From assembly GCA_964023275.1 (NCBI GenBank), contig OZ029918.1:37402977-37466976 (forward strand): a DNA stretch of 64,000 nt, written 5' to 3'. A program made the position numbers and the translations under genes. The notes beneath the pieces are model-generated. The model saw only the letters and a program-made list of their open reading frames with translations. It ran no database searches and was not told where the DNA came from. The DNA comes from Norana najaformis (lineage: Eukaryota; Annelida; Clitellata; Crassiclitellata; Hormogastridae). This document shows, piece after piece, positions 45,514 through 58,794 of this stretch (the stretch's first letter is position 1; every line of letters starts with the position of its first letter).

Positions 45514-48500
45514 ATGTTTGAAAACGGCGAGTTATCAGTTGTCCTAACAACGGTTGGAGCGATTGGCATAATCATCTTCTTCCTTCTCTTCATGAAGCGA
45601 AACGAAACGAAGGATGCAAGAAGACGATATCCACCTTCATTACCAGCTCTACCACTCTTCGGTGCGATTCTTCGTGGAGGAATGAGCATCCTGCCAGGCT
45701 ACTTCATGAAATCAGCTGAGAAACTTGGTCCTATGTTTTCGTGTAACGTAGGAGTAAGGTAGGACAAAACATATGGTATCAGTGTGCTAGACATAACGTC
45801 AACTATGTAACCCTCGATGGGAACCTATGTGTGTGCTTGAGCCCGCGAATGGTGAATTCTCAGGTTTCTGAGCATTTAGCGGTTCTAGATGAATTAGTTG
45901 TCCTTAAGAAACTTCACGCTCATTTAGGCTGGCGAAGACAACGCTCTTATGTGAGTACTTGAAAGGTGATATATTAATGTCTAGATACATAAATGCATAC
46001 ACACATATATACATACACTCATTCATGGTCTTAGCTAATCCCAGGCTCTGAAATATATAGCCCAATTTCGTTCGTGCTGTTAATTCTGTGATGTCAATCA
46101 CGTATAAAATGAAGGCGCATATCTTTCAACCTGCTTACCCACTGTGACCTGGCTTCTGGTTTCCATGATCTATCAGAATTCGATCCGGCGTTCTCTAACG
46201 GATTATGACTTTGATCGCGACAATAATTTGATGCGAACATCAGCTGATGCCTTGGACATTATGATAATGGAGTGTTTAACACTGATTTTACTTGTTCTGG
46301 TCTTGAGCGCTCCTGTTGAGCTCACCCCCTACCAAGAGGTGCTTTACAAATCTTAAATTACCAAAAATACAATTAAAGTGGACCTATAGAAGCTTTTACA
46401 TTCGACACATACATGCAAAAATCCATGATTACATATGTACAAAAAACAAACATACATGCATACATTCATTCATACATACATACATTCCATCATGCATCCA
46501 TTCGTGTGTACATATATACATCGATCCATGTATGTAGACGTGAGATCCTGTAAGCCATAGCTTTGCCTTTTTTCAAGAACGAACCAAAATTTCTCCAAAT
46601 TCTGGATCGAAAAAATTATGCAGAATCTTCTGACTCTTTATTGTTGATTCATATTTTAATATTTACACAGCCCTACTTTATCAAAATCGCTGAAAAATCG
46701 TCATCGAACAGTTAAGGAGAGATGTAATTTCGACATATATGCCAGGTTTTAAATGTAGAAAGAGTCACAAATTCTTAAGATCTTCTTTATGTTCTCTGCC
46801 CCTCGGCAGGTTCGTATGTCCAATGACGCCATCTTTCTCTGTTCTGTGCCTCTCTCTTCAGTCCACTGTATCCCTCCTCTTTCATCATCCAGTCCAGTAG
46901 CATTGCTCTTGGTCTTCCACGTGTTCTTTTTCCCTCCATTCTTCCTTCGATGATGTCTTTTAATAGGGTGTCCCCTCTCAGGATGTGGCCGATCCATGTT
47001 CTCTGTGGTCCGCGTATAGTGCCTATCAAGGATCTTTTTTGGGATCTTTTTTAAGATAACCTTGGTTTATTTATTGTCACCTGTTCAATGAATAGGTGAC
47101 AATAAATATGCAAGTCATGAATATGTGACGCTGATGATAGAAATCTATAAGTTCCAAATGCTTTAAATCTGATTAAATGAGCCGATTTAAAAGCTGAATC
47201 TGGGTGAAAACGTACAAGTCATAGAAACATACAATCACTGTCACATCAACAGTGTCCCTATTGAGCTAATTTTCTACTGCGTGTGTGTTTTTCAGACTGG
47301 TCGTCATCCTCAGTAGTAAACAGGCGATTTCAGAAGCCTTTCTTAGGCAACCGGAAGCCTTTGCCGACAGAATTGATATGTGGACAGAGAGGAATATTCT
47401 CAACCCAAGCCTCAGGGGTTTGTTGATCCAGTTATTAAGTTTTTGACAATGCGATGAGTTGTTGGTCACGTTAGACAAGTGGTGTGCTGAAAGTATGGTG
47501 AAGTATTGCGTTTTGTTGTCCCTTACTCAACTGAACTGAAACGTTATTTCACTCTACTGCATCGCATTGTATTGTATCGCATTGTACTACATTGCTCCCA
47601 TTTGCCATGCATTGTTTTGTGTCGTATTGAAATAAACCACATGCTACAAACTTTGAAGGTTTTAAAATACGAATACTGTGTACTAACTATTTGCATGATA
47701 GATAGACAGTTAGGTAAATAAACCCATTGATCGACGGTCGCACGGACTGACGCACGGACATGCAGACAGACTCAATAAAAATCGACTAGTTAAATATAGT
47801 AGGCTTATGTTTGTAACACGTTCCACTGCGATCTTTTTAAACAACGTTAAATCTCCATTCAATTAACTGCCCAACATAATATTCTTGGCTAGGTATATCT
47901 TTCGCAAGATACAACGACGCCTATAAGAAGAACCATAAGCTTTGTCTCAGCATCCTCAAGGAGTTTGGATTCGGAGTCAACAGCGTTTCTGAGACTCGAA
48001 TTCTTCAAGAAGTGGAATCACTAACCGAGGAAATTCTTAAACTTAACGGTCACCAATTTGATCCCAAAATGTTGACTGTTTTATCGACCTTCCGTGTAGT
48101 TTCAAGTATTCTTTTCGGTGAAACATTTTTGTCGTCGGGCAGTTGGCATAAAAGGATAGCTGAAGGCGTCAGAGAGTATATTAATAATCTCGAATATGCA
48201 ATCGACTTCGCACCATTTTTGAGGTTTCTTCCCAACTTTCGTAGGAAGATCGCCTCTATGGCGCAGTTCCACCAAGACATACTGAACGGCATTGAAGAAG
48301 GAATCGAGTACAGCAAGTCTAATTATCGCGAGTCAACATTCGTGAGAAGATTTATAGAAATTCAGGGGTCCGATTACGACCACCAGGATCTTCTACACAT
48401 TCTTCGAGATCTGTGCTTAGCTAGTGCAGGGACCGTAGCGACAACGTTGCACTGGGCATTAGTGGAATTAGCCAACCATCCAGAAGTCCTGACCCGCTTT

Positions 48501-49842
48501 CAAAGGGAAATCGATGACGTGGTACCAGAGGACAGGTTTCCTTCACTCGATGATAAACCGCGTTTGCCTTACACTGAGGCTGTGATTCTGGAAGTCATGA
48601 GACGACGTACTGTTATACCGCTTTATCTACCACACGCGACACTTAAAGACACGGAGGTTCTCGGATACTACATACCCAAGGGATGCATGGTAATCATCTA
48701 ATTACATGTTTTTCGAAGTTTGACATTATTGTGGCTGGCGATTAGCAACTATGTGTGGTTAAAATTATACTCTATGGCATTTATCATTGAAGAACACAAT
48801 ATTGCGAATCTGAGTTGCCAATTGAGACTTTCGTTGTTATATTTACTGTGCCCTATTGTGATGAAGTTATCGCATTTTAGTATTATTATTTTACGATCGG
48901 TAAATATTAACAAGTTAGCAGTCAACATGTTCTGGATATTTTAAACTGTAACAAATGCAGATATACTGATTTTTCCTAACCTAGGTGCTCGCTAACGCTT
49001 TCTCTGCTCATATGGACCCAAAATCCTGGATAGACCCAGAGAACTTCAGACCAGAGAGATTCCTGGACGAAGGTCACGCGATCATTGGAAGTGAAAATGT
49101 AATACCATTTGGACTGGGTATGATTCACCGGATATATTGTTAAGAATAATTTTAATTTATAAGGTAAAAGTTAGCAATTTCAACTCGCTTTACCATCGTA
49201 GCCTGACACCTGTTTTCTCTGACTTGCTGTTATTCGACTTAACGTATTCAACGCATTACCAGTTTTGACAGCGGGTTGGCTTTAAACGACCATTGATTGA
49301 TGCCTTATATTGTGTCATAGCGATTATATAGGATATATTGTATTCTAAAACAGATTTTCTAATATTCTAGATATGTTGGATTAAGTCATATTGCCGTTAA
49401 ATCATAGACTTTACTGACTCATACTTAACTCAGCTCCACGGATATTGTTTGCTCAATTAAGATTATTATTTTCTTTTTCTCAAAATAGAAAGCTAACCTC
49501 ATTTCTCCAGATTGGCAATTCAGGGCATTAGATAGCGGCTGACTGACCCATACATATCTCGCATAAATGTTCACAGCAAATGAAATATACGTCGGAAGGC
49601 TTCGCAGAATTGAAATGAACCAACTGCATTTCTTGTGGTCTGTTCTAGGAAAGCGTTCTTGCCTTGGAGAGATTCTGGGTCGTCAGGAGATCTTCCTCTT
49701 TCTCATCAGTCTCGTCCAGCGCTTCGATATCCGACCACCAGAGGGTCAGGACTCGATCAGAGTGAAGAAGATCATAGGTGCGAGTATACGTCCTTCAGAA
49801 TTCGAAGTGAGACTGATTCCCAGAAGGAAGATCAAGAACTGA
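45514..49842 (+). CDS. Cytochrome P450, clan 2 (CYP2-like), gene 6, intact, mosaic
   Basis: Exons 45514-45758, 47296-47417, 47893-48689, 48985-49117 and 49649-49842 give 496 residues. The N-terminal half of exon 1 is gene-3-type ([18 protein letters not shown]), but from about 45683 it becomes gene-2/4-type ([20 protein letters not shown]). From intron 2 on it is gene-3-type again, and exon 5 ends in RRKIKN as in genes 2 and 4. The I-helix reads [10 protein letters not shown]: the threonine is kept, the acid is Gly. Exon 2 has RQPEAFAD where others have RQSEAFAD. C-helix is YKKNH. EVMR, FRPERFL and [10 protein letters not shown] are intact. Intron 1 is longer than in its relatives because of a private LINE insertion. 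It shares the unusual IIGASI stretch in exon 5 with gene 5. Confidence 0.9.
46782..47050 (-). mobile_element. LINE ORF2 C-terminal fragment in intron 1 of gene 6
   Basis: On the minus strand it encodes [39 protein letters not shown] and [19 protein letters not shown]. This is the [24 protein letters not shown] pattern at the C-terminus of many LINE endonuclease-reverse transcriptases. It is flanked by a 7-bp target duplication TTAAGAT (46775-46781 and 47051-47057). Genes 2, 4 and 5 have the empty site tcttaagataacc. It is the most recent insertion recognised here and differs from the GATTAC-tailed family. Confidence 0.85.
47069..47107. repeat. 18-bp hairpin in intron 1 of gene 6
   Basis: Hairpin of 11863-11901 with one changed base in the left arm (cacctgttc). 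Confidence 0.75.
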
Positions 49843-50130
49843 AGATTTGGAAATATTTAGTTTCACCTGGAAAAAAACGTTGCTTTGCGCAATTGTAATA
49901 TTTTCAAGAATAATTCAAATAATGTCTTCACTATATATTGAGCATTCACTGAAGTCATTTGCAGTCACATGTATTGCTTGCTAAAAGGGGGGCCTTGCTA
50001 CGCGGAATTAGATACCCGCAGGGACTGCCGTTTGCGCTGATGTAACCTGTTTACTTTATAATGGACTTGTATCTTTGCCGCTTTATGTAAATGCCGAATG
50101 AATGAATAAACGAATGAATGAGTAGGCCCA
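49843..50130 (+). other. 3' UTR of gene 6 with poly(A) signal
   Basis: AATAAA at 50105-50110, about 263 bp after the stop codon. Confidence 0.6.
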
Positions 50131-52139
50131 ACTGCCAAGGCGTCTAAATCCTAAGCACAGCGCTGAATACGGTTCGCTGATTTTCAAACCCCTTGTTGCG
50201 GTTAACTCAGAAATTGGGCCAGAATGCATGCATCTAACATCTTCGCATTAAACTTCGTGCTTAAAACTGGTGGACAAGTTCGAAACGGTGAAATCATTTT
50301 AACACAAAGTCAAAGAACGTACGAGATGTGAGGTTTTTGATGTTCTTTTCAACGCAATATCCACACTTCGGTATTGCTTTGTGTTTGTCTTGGTTCGCAG
50401 AGGAAGTTGAAGGTAGCCTGTATGAGTCAATATTTCTTATTTTGCCGTGTTATGGCGAGAATTTTCTATAGAAAAATATTAGAAATACCGTCGATGGTGT
50501 AGTGTAATGCTCAAGCTGATTTGACACGAAATGACCAATTTCAGGCCTACAGCCTAATCGGAAGTTGCTACCAGGACTCGCGTGCAAGTAGCAATCAGGC
50601 TTTCTTTCGGGTGCTGTAAAAATCTTGACTAACGATTTTGACTACACATTCACAATCATAAATTAAGCAGAATATTGCCGGCTACTTAGTTTACTTCATA
50701 TAGCGACAGGTAACAGTAACACTTCCCAAAAAGAACAAGAAATTGAATTTGCTTAATTTGTTACTTTTAGAAATGCACAAATTTACTAGAGTGATAAAGA
50801 AAACGAAAGCGTCTGCAATTTGCTTCCAGGTACAGATTAGGCCTACCAACAATTTTCCAATGGAAACTACTTAATTTTTATCTCGGTTCCGCTGAGGTGA
50901 TCAGTAGTCTTGTTAATATTTGTTTTGTCTGCGATGCATTCATATATCAGTCCTAAGTTTTATGTGACCTCGTTTTCATCTTAAAATAGCCTGTACTGCC
51001 AAAAGCGGCCATCTAGCTAACCGCCATGCTACAATGTCGTTCACCCAGAACAACAATCTACCATAACAACAGCTATAACCTTTTAGCAAATTGCACACCA
51101 GCCGATCTGACCCTCGGCTTAACCTAATTTCACCATCGATATCTCAGACCTCGAGCCAAACTAAACTTCGACTACTATCTTTTGTGTACAGTACTGCACG
51201 CCCCAATTGTATACCTGATATGCGCCCGGGCATCAGCCGTGCAAACGGACACTCACACTCCCCTTACACACGCGAAAGGCTCTCCAAAAATTAGAAACGC
51301 TTCAGTACAAAGTCCATAAAAAATGCATCGACACAGTTACATAGTTGGGCTTTGGACAACAACGCCTTTTAGTTCGATTCTGTTTCATAACAAGGTAATT
51401 ATTATGATCACTAAAATAAACGATGTTAATACCTTTGATTAATTAGATATGCAGTGAAAATCTAATTACTCTAATGCGCTGTTATCATAAAGCCCAAAGA
51501 ATGATTCGATGACAGCGTAAAGTAAAATTCTAGCCAAAAATGTTTATCCATTGGAGAAGCCCAGTTCAAACTCAGCGGATCAAAAACTGGAACTCCCAAA
51601 CTGTTGACAATACATTACAAAGCTATACAACTGTAATATGCCACTGCCCTCTTCTTAAAGTTCAGGTATGTACATTGAAGCCAGGCAACAGAAAACATTA
51701 AAACCAAAAAACAGACTGAAAAAACTGAGAATACCAGATACCAGAAAACCACTCGTGCCTCTGAAAACAAGCAGTAGGCCTATCATTTGTTGGCGCTATC
51801 AGCTGTGAAATGAACTACAAGTCCTGCAATGCACCTGTCCCGTGTCCCGGATCCTGGAATTCGACCAAGGCTTATTCAGTGGTCAAAGATGTGATATCGA
51901 GGCATTTTCTGCGTTCCACTAGGTGCTTTGTAACGTTTAGCCTGCTTTTATATAGAATGTCTTTATATATAGAATGCGGCTCGAACATTGTTGTTCCTTT
52001 CGGGTTCACCTTTGATAATCCATGGCACCATAATGTTCAGAGAAACATTTTCTAAATTTTTCATTGAACAATAAAAAATCGGAAAACAAAAATCGGTTCA
52101 GGCAAGTGTGGAAATTGCAGCAGTCCTTTTCATAGCTGA
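50131..52139. other. Spacer between gene 6 and the deleted copy
   Basis: Follows the gene 5-6 spacer until about 51026 (ggccatctagctaac) and then jumps to cgccatgctacaatgtcg. About 1.1 kb is missing, including the LINE C-terminal copy and the conserved acgacaag|gtaagg site. No gene seen. Confidence 0.5.
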
Positions 52140-52403
52140 TCGTGCAAGTATCGGAACAGATTCAGATGCATCACGTGTATTTGATATAACCTCGACCAGT
52201 TCTGCGACCATTAAGAATTTATTAAGCAGTTCCATTAATCCTAAAACTGACAAGACCGAGTCATAGAAGCAAGATCAAGGCTGCTGGAACCATGACAGCT
52301 AAAACCTCTAACTTATTCTGGAAAGAAAACACCAAAGCTCATTCTCACCTAAACAACAACGTAGCCTATCTACAGTACCTAAGATTACTGTTACATATCT
52401 TAG
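52140..52403 (+). promoter_or_regulatory. Conserved 5' proximal block of the deleted copy, with E-box
   Basis: Gene-3-type with CACGTG at 52172-52177; ends acatatcttag before the ATG. It may still be transcribed although the gene is broken. Confidence 0.35.
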
Positions 52404-55256
52404 ATGTTTGAAAACGGCGAGTTGTCAGTTGTCCTCACAACGGTTGCAGCGATTGGCATCATCATCTTCTTCCTTCTCTTCATGAAGCAAAACGAAACGA
52501 AGGATTCAAGAAGACGATATCCACCTTCATTACCAACTCTACCACTTTTCGGTGCAATTCTTCGTGGAGGCATAGGCGTCCTGCCAAAATACTTCATGAA
52601 ATCAGCGGAAAAACCTGGTCCTCTGATTTTATGCAACGTAGGAGGAAGGTAGGAAACAAAACATGATATCAATAGTCAGTGCTAGACTTAACATCAACTG
52701 TCCACGCTGGATGGGAACCTACGTCTCCGGTTTCTGAGCATTATGTGGCTACAGGTGAGTGTGTTGTCCTAGAGAAAATTCAAGGCCATTTAAGTTGGCG
52801 ATGGTAACGGTATTTTGGGGTACTTAAGGGTGATATATTAATTTCTAGATACACAAATGCATGCATACGTGCATAAATGTACACATTCATGGCCTTAGCT
52901 GATCATGTGCTCTGAAATTCATAGCCCAGTTTCGTTCGTTCCGTTAATTCTTTGACGTAAATCACGTCTAAACTGAAGACGCGTGTCTTTCAACTTACTT
53001 GATCACTGTGGCCTGGCTTTTGGTATCCATAATCTATCGAAATTCGATCCAGCTTCTAGAACGGATTATGATTTTGATCGCTGTAATTACTTAAGCCACT
53101 ATCAGCTGATGCGTTAGGCATTATGATAACGGAGCTTCTGAAGAATTTAGATTAGACACACAAATGCAAAGATCCATAAATACATATGTGAAAAGAAACA
53201 TACATTCATACATACGTGCATTCATTCATACATACATTTTACTTACATACATGCATGTATACATGCATCTACCCATATATGTTTACGTTAGAACATGTGG
53301 GCCATATTTTCCATGATTTCAAGAGCAAACCAAAATTTCTTCAAATTGATTGAACCAAATACGGAGAATCGTCTGACTTATTTCTTTGTGAATAAATTTA
53401 TGATCTTATATTTGAATATTTGCATAGCTTTATTTTATCGGCTAACAATTTCACTGATAAACAGCAACAGACAGATTCTTTATTTCGACATATAAACCAG
53501 GTTTCACATGTTAAGCCAATCACATACTCTTAACTTAACCTTGGTTTATTTATTGCCACCTATTCAATGCATAACATGGTCATCGTTCAGGTCATTACTC
53601 AAAAAGGGTGAAAGACCTACACAAGCGTAATTACTGACCCTGCGAAAGGGAAACAAATGTATAATCTCTATGGTTTGGGCGGCTTTAGATGCGAGCGAGA
53701 CTTAGTATCAGTTTTTGAACACCTAAGGGGAAGAAGATCAACGAGGGATAAATTATTGAGGCAATTCAAAAGGTATGTGGCGTTGATGATGGAAATCTAC
53801 AGGTTCAAACTGATTTGGAAGCTGATAAAATGAGCAGATTCATTAGGTGACATTAGGAGAAAACGTTCAAAACATAGAGATATATAACTGTTGTCACTTC
53901 TACAGTGTCCCTATCAAGCTAATTTTCAGTGCGTACATGTTCTTTTTCAGACTGGTGGTTATCCTCAGTAGCAAAGAGGCGATTTCAGAAGCTTTTCTTA
54001 GACAATCGGAAGCCTTTGCCGACAGACCTGAGATCTGGACAGAAAGGAGTCTTTTCAACCCAAGCCTCAGAGGTTTGTCGATCCACTTATAAAGTTACTG
54101 ACAATGCGATGTGTGTTGGTCACATTAGATAAGTGGTGCGCTGAAAGTATGGTGAAGTATTGCGTTTTGTTGTCCTTTACTCAACTGAACTGAAACGTTC
54201 TTTCACTCTACTGCATCGCATTGTATTGTATCGCATTGTACTACATTGCTTCCATTTGCCATGCATTGTTTTGTATTGTATTGAAATAAACCACATGCTA
54301 CAAACTTTGAAGGTTTTAAAATGCGAATACTGTGTACTAACTATTTGCATGATAGATAGACAGTTAGGTAAATAAATCCATTGATCGACGGTCGCACGGA
54401 CTGACGCACGGTCATGCAGACAGACTCAATAAATATCGACTAGTTAAATATAGTAGGCTTATGTTTGTAACACGTTCAACTGCGATCTTTTTAAACAACG
54501 TTAAATCTCAATTCAATTAACTGCCCAACATATTATTCTTGGCTAGGTATATCTTTCGCAAGATACAACGACGCTTATAAGAAGAACCATAAGCTTTGTC
54601 TCAGCATCCTCAAGGAGTTTGGATTCGGAGTCAACAGCGTTTCTGAGACTCGAATTCTTCAAGAAGTGGAATCACTAACCGAGGAAATTCTTAAACTTAA
54701 CGGTCACCAATTTGATCCCAAAATCTTGACTGTTTTATCGACCTTCCGTGTAGTTTCAAGTAACAGATTTTCTAATATTCTAGATATGTTGGATTAAGTC
54801 ATCTTACCGTTAAATCATAGACTTTACCGACTCATACTTAACTCAGCTCCACGGATATTGTTTGCTCAATTAAGATTATAAATTTTCTTTTTCTCATAAT
54901 AGAAAGCTAACCTCATTTCTCCAGATTGGCAATTCAGGGCATTAGGTAGTGGCTGACTGACCCATACATATCTCGCATAAATGTTCACAGCGAATGAAAT
55001 ATATGTCTGAAGGCTTCGCAGAATTAAAATGACCCAACTGTTTTTTTTGTGATCTGTCCTAGGAAAGCGTTCCTGCCTTGGAGAGATTCTTGGTCGTCAG
55101 GAGATCTTCCTCTTTCTCACCAGTCTCGTCCAGCGCTTCGATATCCGACCACCAGAGGGTCAGGAATCGATCAGCGTTAAGGAGGTTATAACTTCAGTAA
55201 TGCGCCCTTCGGATTTCGAAGTGAGACTGATTCCGAAAACGAAAATCAACATCTAA
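52404..55256 (+). pseudogene. Cytochrome P450 pseudogene 7 (internal deletion)
   Basis: Gene-3-type copy with exon 1 (52404-52648), exon 2 (53951-54072), the first 215 bp of exon 3 (54547-54761) and exon 5 (55063-55256). After FRVVSS the sequence jumps into intron 4 (aacagattttctaatattc), removing what corresponds to gene 3 positions 20455-21697, about 1.24 kb: the rest of exon 3, intron 3, exon 4 and half of intron 4. Reading continues a few codons to a stop. The I-helix, ExxR and PERF parts are gone, so no functional P450 can be made. All retained exons are still open, which points to a recent loss. Exon 1 carries MKQNETKDSRRR and KPGPLILCNV changes. AATAAA is present at 55512-55517. Confidence 0.9.
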
Positions 55257-56619
55257 AGATTTGGAAATATTGAGTTTCACCGGCTAGGAGCTTTGCTGTT
55301 GGTCAATACTAAGAATCGGAGGAATTATTCGCGTAATGTTGTTAATTATATATTGACCTATCGTTGAAGTTAATCGTCACCATTTGTAATGATTGCCAAG
55401 AGGAGGCCCTTATTAAGCAGATCTAGTTCTTTTCAGGGTCTGCCGTTGGCACTTTTATAACCTGCTTACTTTATGCTCTACTTGTATCTTTTTCAATATT
55501 TGGAAATGCCGAATAAATGAATAAAAAAATGAATGAATTTAACGAATGAAAGATCATACGCAACTGTCAAAGTGATTAAATCCAAAGTTCAGCGCTGAGT
55601 ACAGTTCGTTGACTTCTCAAAACGCTTGAAACGGTTTACCCAAATACATGCAGACAATGTTTTCGCAATTTCGTACTTAAAAACTGTTGGACAAGTTCGA
55701 AATGGTAGAAGTAGTTTAATGGACAGTTGAACTGAAGAACGGACGAGGTGTGAAGTGGTTGATTATTTTCTCAAGGCAATATCCTCTCCTTTTGTAGATG
55801 TATTGTCTTTGTATTGGCTCTCATAGCAAGTTCACAGACACTTGTATGAGTAAATATTTCATATTTCATATTTCGCCCTGTTTTGGCGATAATACCTAGG
55901 AAAAATACTGCAAATATCGTGGATGATATGGTTTAAGCTCTAGCTAAAATTCAGGCCTGCAACCTCAACATAAAATGTTTTACTGGCAGAAGCGTGCAAG
56001 TAACACTTTTCGTTCTTTGGGAGCCGTGAAGATTTCGAATTTACGATTTCGTTTACAATCCAGTCTTATAAACTAAGTGCATTAATGCCTGATACTTAGT
56101 AGACTTTTATTGCGAGAGTGAATTGTTGACCTGCGTATCAAAGCAATAAATTTCAAATATCTGGCGCGTAAATTAGCTAGATTTATATTTACCATCGTGA
56201 TTGTGAAAGCTACGGCGTCTGTGGCTTGCGAACAGACATATAATACCTGCAATTTCATGATAGCTCTTCTTCATTTCTAACTCGTATCCGCTGAGATGTT
56301 CAGCAGTCTCATTAATATTCGTCTTGTGATGCATTCAACTGTCAGTACTTGAGTTTTGTGGCTTCGATTTGGGCTTAAATGGCCTGTACTCCCCGCAGCA
56401 GCGGCCCTCTACCCGGTCTCCGTTTGTTTTCCCGTTTATCAAAAGTTGGGTCACTTAGAATTTAAACAGGGAGTGTGCGTAAAGTTGGAACTGTTAACAA
56501 CATGCGACAAGGTAAGAATCCACTTATTAAGGATTTTCACTTATTTGTGTTAATTATTTAGCGACAACGGATAAAGACAAGTGATTGCCACTGTATGTAT
56601 ATATTTAATCAAATAAGGA
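55257..56619. other. Spacer after pseudogene 7
   Basis: Close copy of 22192-23560 behind gene 3, including the decayed signal-peptide-like segment with the donor-like acgacaag|gtaaga near 56505. Confidence 0.5.
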
Positions 56620-57180
56620 GATGCGTAATAGTCAAGTGGTTGACATTTTGGAATGTTAGATCAGAGGTCGGGGTTCAAATCTCCATCGAGAAGAATGTAT
56701 TACTCCAGATTTGACTATTACAACTCCCTCTTATGTAACATCGAGTTATCTCAAATTAAACGTCTGCAAACAATAATTCAGAACGCTCTTGTCCGTGCAG
56801 TTACCAACACTTCCAAAAAACAACTCTTTAGCCTGGATGTTCAAATCACTTGATTACCTTAAAATGTCTCCGCAGCGCATCCTCGTCCAGATTGTATCTC
56901 ATACCTACAATGCCCTAAAAACTTCAATTGTATTAATTAACAGCTATTCACTGGGAAGAGTCTCAACCGTCCCTATCAGTGGGCAGATTTACTTCTATAT
57001 AATATGCAACAACACTCAGATATTTGCACGCTGTGGACTAACCATTATTTCTATTGAGGAACTTAAAAAGCCCTATATGAAAAGTCAATTCAGAAAACTA
57101 ATTAGGCATTTTACAAGGCATGTTATCGACTTTTTTCTAATATATTCTAACATGCATGAGCTATTGAGATAAGACAAAAA
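56620..57180 (+). mobile_element. tRNA-headed retroposon fused to LINE RT fragment
   Basis: A box TAGTCAAGTGG (56629-56639) and B box GGTTCAAATCT (56672-56682). The body encodes YYSRFDYYNSLLCNIELSQI then KRLQTIIQNALVRAVTN, and in a shifted frame FKSLDYLKMSPQRI and HTYNALKTSIV. This is the best-preserved LDYCNSLLY...LQRIQNxAAR...ITPxLKSLHWLPV signature of an L2/CR1-type RT C-terminus in the window. Copy of 23561-24115. Confidence 0.7.
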
Positions 57181-57684
57181 TTAGGGGATTTTTACTAAGG
57201 GGAATTTAGTAAGTCTAAAATAATTTTATGACTTGGTTAAAATTCCGAAAATCTGGAATCTTCATCTTTATCCTTCTCTTCATCAAACGAAACGAAAAGA
57301 AGGATGCGCGAAGGCGATATCCACCTTCATTACCAGTTCTACCACTCCTCCGTGCAATTCTTCGTGGAGGAATGAGCGTCCTACCAAACTACTTCATGAA
57401 ATCAGCGGAGAAACTTGGTCCTGTGTTTTTATGCAACGTAGCAGGAAGGTAGGAAATAAAACATGTTATCAATAGTCAGTGCAAGACTTAACATCAACTG
57501 TCCACGCTGGATGGGAACCTACGTGTGTGCGAGATCCCGCCAGTGGCGAATTCTCCGGTTTCTGAGCATTATGTAGTTAGAGATGCATGAGTTGTCCTTA
57601 AGAAACTTCAAGGCCATTTAGGGTGGCGAAGGTATCGCTCTTGTGGGGGTATTTTAAACGTGATATACTAATGTCTAGTTATAT

Positions 57685-57990
57685 GCAAGCATACATACAT
57701 ACACACCTACATATAAGCATGCGTAAGTGGATACACACATACATGCATACATACACACATACGTATATACATACATACATACATACATACATTCATACAT
57801 GGTCTGAGCTGGTCCTGAGCCGATAGCTTGGAGATTATGATAATGGAGCCATAGAAGTGTTTAGATTAGGCAGATACATGCAAAAATCCATAAAAACATA
57901 TGTGCAAAGAAACATACATACATACATACACACATACATACATACATACATTCATACATACATGCATTCCTACGTATATACATACATGCA
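57685..57990. repeat. (CATA)n microsatellites in intron 1
   Basis: Two runs (about 57685-57800 and 57910-57990) of catacatacata units. Shorter versions occur at the same place in intron 1 of all copies. The second run contains the breakpoint of the deletion that made the relic at 24.2 kb. Confidence 0.85.
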
Positions 57991-58672
57991 CACATACATT
58001 GATCCATATATTTAGACGTTAGATCATGTGGACCATATTTTGCCTGATTTGAAGACTACACCAAAATGTCTCCAAATTTTGGACTGAATCAATTTTGGAG
58101 AATCGTCTGACTCGTTATTGTTGATAAATGTTCGATCATGTATTTAAATGTTTACATACCCATATTTATGACCTATCAAAGTCGCTGAAACTTAGCCATC
58201 AAACAGTTACGAAGATTGGTTATTTCGACATATATGCCAGGTTCTATATGTTGAACGAGTCACATACTCTTAGCATAGCCTTGGTCTATCTATTGTCACC
58301 TATTGAATGAATTGCTCAGTCATCTCAAAAAAATATGTAACGTTGATGATAGGAATCTACAAGTTCAAACTGTTTTAAAATCTGATAAAATGAGCAAATA
58401 CATAAGCTGACTCTACGTGAAAACGTTCAAATCATAGAGATATACAGTCATTGGCACTTCTACAGTGTTCCTATTGAGCTAATTTTCTACTGCGTATGTG
58501 TTTTTTTCAGACTGGTGGTTATACTCAGTAGCAAAGAGGCGATTTCAGAAGCCTTTCTTAGACAATCGGAAGCCTTTGCCGACAGAGTCGAGATTTGGAC
58601 AGAGAGGAATATTCTCAACCCAACCCTCAGGGGTTTGTTGATCCAGTTATTAAGTTATTGACTATGTTTAAG

Positions 58673-58758
58673 TCACTTGTTGTATGATTATTAAGTTTTC
58701 TTGTGTTCTTAAATACTTGTAAACCAATGTGCGATTAGCTATTGGTTAATAAAGAATA

Positions 58759-58791
<33 letters not shown>
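58673..58791 (+). mobile_element. Short retroposon 3' end with (CTTA)n tail
   Basis: About 120 bp (cttgttgtatgattattaag, then ggttaataaagaatata) ending in seven or more actt units, inserted in intron 2 of pseudogene 8. Genes 2 and 4 read ttaagttgctgactatg or ttaagttactaactatg across the site. The family is not recognised. Confidence 0.6.
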
Positions 58792-58794
<3 letters not shown>

